From positions 1-61,148 of the forward strand of contig VXSP01000001.1 of the NCBI GenBank assembly GCA_009837885.1: a stretch of DNA of 61,148 bases, read 5' to 3'. The notes under the pieces are model-generated. The model had not been told where the DNA came from and ran no database searches. It saw nothing but the letters and a program-made list of their open reading frames with translations. The position numbers and the translations under genes are program-made. Shown here piece by piece: positions 57,877 through 61,148 of the stretch. The stretch's first letter is position 1. Every line of letters begins with the position of its first letter. Source of the stretch: Holophagales bacterium. Its GTDB lineage: Bacteria; Acidobacteriota; Thermoanaerobaculia; Multivoradales; Multivoraceae.

Positions 57877-59586
57877 GTGGGCCTGAGCGGCAGCTTCGGC
57901 CTTGCCGACTGGCTGATTCTGCTGGCGCTGTTCGTCGCCATCACGGTGATGGCGCGCTCGCTGTCGCGGCGCCAGAAGACGGAGCGCGACTACTTCGGCG
58001 GCGCCCGGAACCTCCCCTGGTACGCGGTGGCGGCCTCCCTGGTCGCGACCGAGATCAGCGCGGTCACCTACATCAGTCTGCCCTCGATCGTCCATCGGCC
58101 GGGAGGCGACCTGACCTACCTGCAGATCGGGTTGTTCGGCTATCTGGCTGCCCGGCTGCTGGTGGCGTGGCTGCTCGTTCCCGCCTACTACCGCTACGAC
58201 GTGATGAGTCCCTACGACCTGATCGAGCGGAGGCTGGGCACGGCGGGAGCCTCCGTGCGACGGACGGCGACCGGCATGTTCTGGCTGGGGGGCGTTCTGG
58301 CCCAGTCGGCCCGGGTCTACCTCTCCGCGGTCGTCCTGGGCGTCCTGCTCCACCGGGAACTGGGATGGCTGGAACGGACAACGGGCGTGCCGCCCCACGT
58401 GGCGGCGGTGACGGCGGTGGTCGTCATCGCCGTGGTCTGGACCTGGCTCGGCGGCATCGCCGCGGTAGTCTGGACCGACGTCGTCCTCTTCCTGCTGTTC
58501 GTGGCCGGGGTCGCGGTCAGCCTGGGCGTCGTGGCGTGGGAGCTCGAGGCGGGCATGGCGCCGGCACTCGCCGAAGCGTGGAGCGAGGGGAAGTTCACCT
58601 TGTTCGACCTGTCGGCGTCCCTTGTCGCGCCCTACACGCTCTGGGCCGCGTTGATCGGCGCGACGATCGGCGGCGTGGCTGCCTTCGGCACCGACCAGTT
58701 GATGGCGCAACGCCTCTTCTGCTGCCGCAGCGCGCGGGACGCTCAACTGGCGGTGGTGGCCAGCGGCGCGTCCGTGCTCGTCTCCCTCTCGTTCGCCTTC
58801 GTCGGGATCGGCTTGTGGGCCTACTACGAGCAGACGCCGCTTGCAGGCGTGGCGGCCGAGATCGTGGCCGAGCAACCCGACCGGGTTTTCGCCGTCTTCG
58901 CGGTCGAGGCGGTGGCCGTCGGTCTGAAGGCGCTCGTCGTCGCCGGCGCGTTGGCGGCGGCGGTGTCCAGCCTCGACTCGATCCTCGCGGCGCTCGCGCA
59001 GACGACATCCGCGCTCCTGCGCCCCCGCGCGCGCTCCGCCAACGGCGTGCGCCTGCCGCGGCTGCTCGTGCTCGGCTGGGGGTTCGTGCTCGCTCTGACC
59101 TCGCTCGCGATGGACACGGTGGCGGCCCGCTACGACGCGCTGCTCGACCTCGCCCTGGCGATGGCCGGGTACACCGGCGGCGCTCTGCTGGCGGCCGTGG
59201 CTCTGGCTCTGGCGCCGCTCGGCCGTGACGGGCGGGGTTTCCTCTGGTCGGGGCCACTCTCGGCGCTCGCCGTCTTCGCCGCGGTCTGGCATCAGCCGGC
59301 GGCGGGCTGGATCTGCCTGCTCGGCGTCGTGGTGCTGGTCGTTGCCTGGCTGCACATGGACGGCCGCGGCCGCCCGGGCGCAAGCCTGTTGCTGGCCCTG
59401 GGCGCCGGCGGTGTCCTCGCCCTGTGGCGCTGGGCGGAGGGGCCCGGTGGCGAGGTGCTCGCCTGGCCGTGGTATGTGCCGCTGGGAGCGGTAGTGGCCT
59501 GGCTGTGGGGGCTGGGGCTCAGCGGGCGGACGGAAGAGCCGGCCGCCGGCGCACCCAGTGTGGGACGTCTACAGGGTTCTTGCTAG
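57877..59586 (+). CDS. Sodium:solute symporter (SSS family), copy 3
   Basis: The 569-residue transporter has DYFGGARNLPWYAVAASLVATEISAVTYI, the CTG/GTG start region at 57877, TWLGGIAAVVWTDVVLF and AAAVSSLDSILAALAQTTSAL. The last about 17 codons (from 59538) run through a truncated REP repeat and end in QGSC, so the natural C-terminus may have been altered by the repeat. It follows the lactonase gene and may import sugar acids. A TAGCCT box 3 bases before the GTG leaves the start codon uncertain. Confidence 0.9.
   Translation: MGLSGSFGLADWLILLALFVAITVMARSLSRRQKTERDYFGGARNLPWYAVAASLVATEISAVTYISLPSIVHRPGGDLTYLQIGLFGYLAARLLVAWLLVPAYYRYDVMSPYDLIERRLGTAGASVRRTATGMFWLGGVLAQSARVYLSAVVLGVLLHRELGWLERTTGVPPHVAAVTAVVVIAVVWTWLGGIAAVVWTDVVLFLLFVAGVAVSLGVVAWELEAGMAPALAEAWSEGKFTLFDLSASLVAPYTLWAALIGATIGGVAAFGTDQLMAQRLFCCRSARDAQLAVVASGASVLVSLSFAFVGIGLWAYYEQTPLAGVAAEIVAEQPDRVFAVFAVEAVAVGLKALVVAGALAAAVSSLDSILAALAQTTSALLRPRARSANGVRLPRLLVLGWGFVLALTSLAMDTVAARYDALLDLALAMAGYTGGALLAAVALALAPLGRDGRGFLWSGPLSALAVFAAVWHQPAAGWICLLGVVVLVVAWLHMDGRGRPGASLLLALGAGGVLALWRWAEGPGGEVLAWPWYVPLGAVVAWLWGLGLSGRTEEPAAGAPSVGRLQGSC
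59538..59562 (+). repeat. REP-like repeat, copy D (truncated), inside symporter 3' end
   Basis: agccggccgccggc followed by gcacccagtgtg matches the repeat core end; the hairpin loop is deleted. It encodes the C-terminus of the symporter frame. Confidence 0.65.
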
Positions 59587-59589
59587 CGT
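59584..59589 (+). promoter_or_regulatory. TAGCGT box 6 nt before amidase start
   Basis: TAGCGT overlaps the symporter stop codon and lies 6 bases before ATG 59596, with no Shine-Dalgarno. Confidence 0.4.
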
Positions 59590-59595
59590 GCCGCC

Positions 59596-61148
59596 ATGAG
59601 CGAGAAGGAAGGCGCTACGCGGAGGCAGGTGATGGCCGCGGCAGGCGCACTGGGAGCGGCCGCGGTGGCGGGCTCGGCTTGCGCCCCGTCGGACCGGGGC
59701 CGGGCCGGACCGCCGGGAGCCGCGCCGACGCCGGAGGTGGGCAGCTTCGAACTCGAAGAAGTGACCATCGCCGAGTTGGGGCGGCAGATGGCCGAGGGGG
59801 AGCGGACGAGCCGGGAGATAACCGAGCTCTACATCGACCGCATCGAGGCCCTGGATCGCCAGGGTCCGACGCTGCGCTCCGTCATCGAGACGAACCCGGA
59901 CGCGCTCGAGATCGCGCAAGAACTCGACCGCGAGCGGGCCGCCGGAAACGTGCGCGGCCCGCTGCACGGCGTTCCGATCCTGCTCAAGGACAACATCGCG
60001 ACGGCGGACCGCACGACGACCACTGCCGGTTCCCTGGCGCTGGAGGGGTCGATCCCGCCGCGGGACGCGTTCGTCGCGGACCGACTCCGTCAGGCCGGGG
60101 CGGTGCTCCTCGGCAAGGCGAACCTCAGCGAGTGGGCCAACTTCCGCTCCAACCGGTCCAGTTCGGGCTGGAGCGCCCGCGGCGGGCAGTGCCGCAATCC
60201 CTACGTTCTCTCCCGGAACCCCTGCGGTTCGAGCTCCGGTTCGGGCGCCGCCGCGTCCGCGAACCTCTGCGCCGCGGCGGTGGGCACGGAGACCGACGGC
60301 TCGATCATCTGTCCGTCGTCGGCGAACGGCCTGGTCGGAATCAAGCCGACCGTCGGCCTGGTCAGCCGGAGCGGCATCATCCCGATCTCCGCGGTCCAGG
60401 ACACCGCGGGCCCGATGGCGCGAACGGTCGCCGACGCCGCGGCGTTGCTCAGCGGCATGACGGGGCGGGATCCGCTGGACGAGGCGACCGGCGGGTCGCC
60501 GGCGCCGACCGATCTGGGTCGCCATCTCGGCGAGGTCGGCGCGGCCGACCTGAGCGGCGTCCGCATCGGCATCGGCCGCCAGTTCTTCGACCGGGACGGC
60601 CGTGTCGACGCCGTCATGGAGGAGGCGATCGAGACGCTCCGGAGCCTGGGTGCCGAGATCGTCGACCCGGTGGAGATCGCCCATCGCCGGGAAGTGGGGC
60701 GGCACGAGTACGAAGCGATGCTCTACGAGTTCAAGGCCGGTCTGAACGAGTACCTGGCCGGGCTGGGCGACGACGCTCCGGCGAAAACGCTCGCGGACGT
60801 CATCGCGTTCAACGAGGCAAACGCTGAACGCGAGATGCCGTACTTCGGCCAGGAGATCCTGATCGAGGCGGAGGCCAAGGGGCCGCTGACGGAGGCTTCC
60901 TACCGGACGGCGCGAGACGAGGCGAGCCGGCTGTCACGCGAGGAGGGCCTCGACGCGGTGCTCGGCCAGCATCGTCTGGACGCCATCCTCGGTCCGAGCG
61001 GCGGCCCGGCCTGGGTGACCGATCTGGTCCACGGCGACGGCTTCTCGGTCGGCAGTTCCGGCGCGGCGGCGGTGGCGGGCTACCCGAACGTCACGGTCCC
61101 GGCCGGCCACGTCCACGGCCTGCCGGTCGGCGTCTCGTTCTTCGGCGC
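59596..61148 (+). CDS. Amidase-signature enzyme, exported (partial, right edge)
   Basis: The frame starts at ATG 59596 and is open at the right edge (517 codons seen). The N-terminus has twin arginines (TRRQVMAAAGALGAAAVAG) and a lipobox (GSAC). The Ser-cisSer-Lys triad is visible: Lys in PILLKDNIATAD, the cis-Ser in the CGSSSGSGAAA loop and the Ser in TETDGSIICPSS. It hydrolyses an amide; GatA would lack export signals, so this is not GatCAB. It is likely peptide or amide scavenging. Confidence 0.9.
   Translation, partial: MSEKEGATRRQVMAAAGALGAAAVAGSACAPSDRGRAGPPGAAPTPEVGSFELEEVTIAELGRQMAEGERTSREITELYIDRIEALDRQGPTLRSVIETNPDALEIAQELDRERAAGNVRGPLHGVPILLKDNIATADRTTTTAGSLALEGSIPPRDAFVADRLRQAGAVLLGKANLSEWANFRSNRSSSGWSARGGQCRNPYVLSRNPCGSSSGSGAAASANLCAAAVGTETDGSIICPSSANGLVGIKPTVGLVSRSGIIPISAVQDTAGPMARTVADAAALLSGMTGRDPLDEATGGSPAPTDLGRHLGEVGAADLSGVRIGIGRQFFDRDGRVDAVMEEAIETLRSLGAEIVDPVEIAHRREVGRHEYEAMLYEFKAGLNEYLAGLGDDAPAKTLADVIAFNEANAEREMPYFGQEILIEAEAKGPLTEASYRTARDEASRLSREEGLDAVLGQHRLDAILGPSGGPAWVTDLVHGDGFSVGSSGAAAVAGYPNVTVPAGHVHGLPVGVSFFG

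Noticed and set aside
56659..59355. A very long open frame (898 codons) on the minus strand opposite the lactonase and symporter genes
   Set aside because: Arg/Asp/His-rich low-complexity translation with no motifs; it is antisense to two clearly recognisable genes, a common effect of high GC.
1..61148. tRNA, rRNA or classical IS elements
   Set aside because: No cloverleaf, rRNA core or transposase-like sequence was recognised by eye; a covariance search would be needed to exclude small RNAs.

Overview
The window is about 61 kb of GC-rich bacterial DNA with very dense genes, many 4-base start/stop overlaps (ATGA, GTGA, CTGA) and frequent GTG/TTG starts. The protein content suggests a heterotroph of the Acidobacteriota, possibly near Thermoanaerobaculia: plant-type LRR repeats, PKD proteins ending in a cysteine-bounded C-terminal module, sulfatases, SSS symporters, PQQ-type propellers, acyl-CoA ligases and a GMC oxidoreductase with its small subunit. 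That placement is inference from gene content; no rRNA or tRNA gene was recognised.

Layout. 1-8.1 kb holds large secreted multidomain proteins: an LRR/Calx-beta protein running off the left edge, a sulfatase-SWM-PKD protein, and a divergent SWM-repeat-PKD protein sharing its last two modules. 8.1-11.5 kb has an OLD-like ATPase and a sulfatase lipoprotein. 11.5-17.7 kb has a crotonase, a gamma-glutamyltransferase-like protein and a modABC molybdate transporter interrupted between modA and modB by a MazEF-like toxin-antitoxin pair. 17.8-31.1 kb is mixed metabolism: M16 peptidase, acetoacetyl-CoA synthetase, DoxX, two tandem PQQ propellers, a deacetylase, an HPF-like protein, an LLM oxidoreductase, a C-S lyase and a TPR protein. 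31.1-40.3 kb is mostly minus strand: TonB-C/HExxH protein, MBL lipoprotein, GMC oxidoreductase plus TAT subunit, GNAT, acyl-CoA ligase and a hotdog-like protein. 40.4-47.5 kb has a fused MNT-HEPN protein, a six-gene coupled operon (propeller protein, TIM-barrel isomerase, SSS symporter, two small membrane proteins and a CTG-started gene), and a Phd-VapC pair. 47.6-61.1 kb holds a GNAT, a DHFR-like reductase, a selenoprotein operon, an acyl-CoA ligase, SMUG, a serine hydrolase, a gluconolactonase-like lipoprotein, a third SSS symporter and an amidase cut by the right edge.

The standout is at 49248-49784. An in-frame TGA at 49521 is best read as selenocysteine: it gives a U-G-S-C-S-S-C motif, the frame stays open for 86 more codons, and a perfect 9-bp hairpin with a GTC loop lies 10 nt after the TGA, where a bacterial SECIS belongs. 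This UGSC-type selenoprotein is GTGA-coupled to a sialidase-like protein, an SSS symporter and a lipoprotein, so a redox selenoenzyme may sit in a glycan-scavenging operon.

Genome-level signals. A TANNNT (or GATACT/AATACT) box lies 6-8 nt before many start codons that lack a Shine-Dalgarno, which suggests widespread leaderless transcription. A REP-like hairpin repeat ending in gcacccagtgtga recurs four times, twice inside predicted coding sequence. Sulfatases, sialidase-like proteins, symporters and propellers together point to scavenging of sulfated or acidic glycans.
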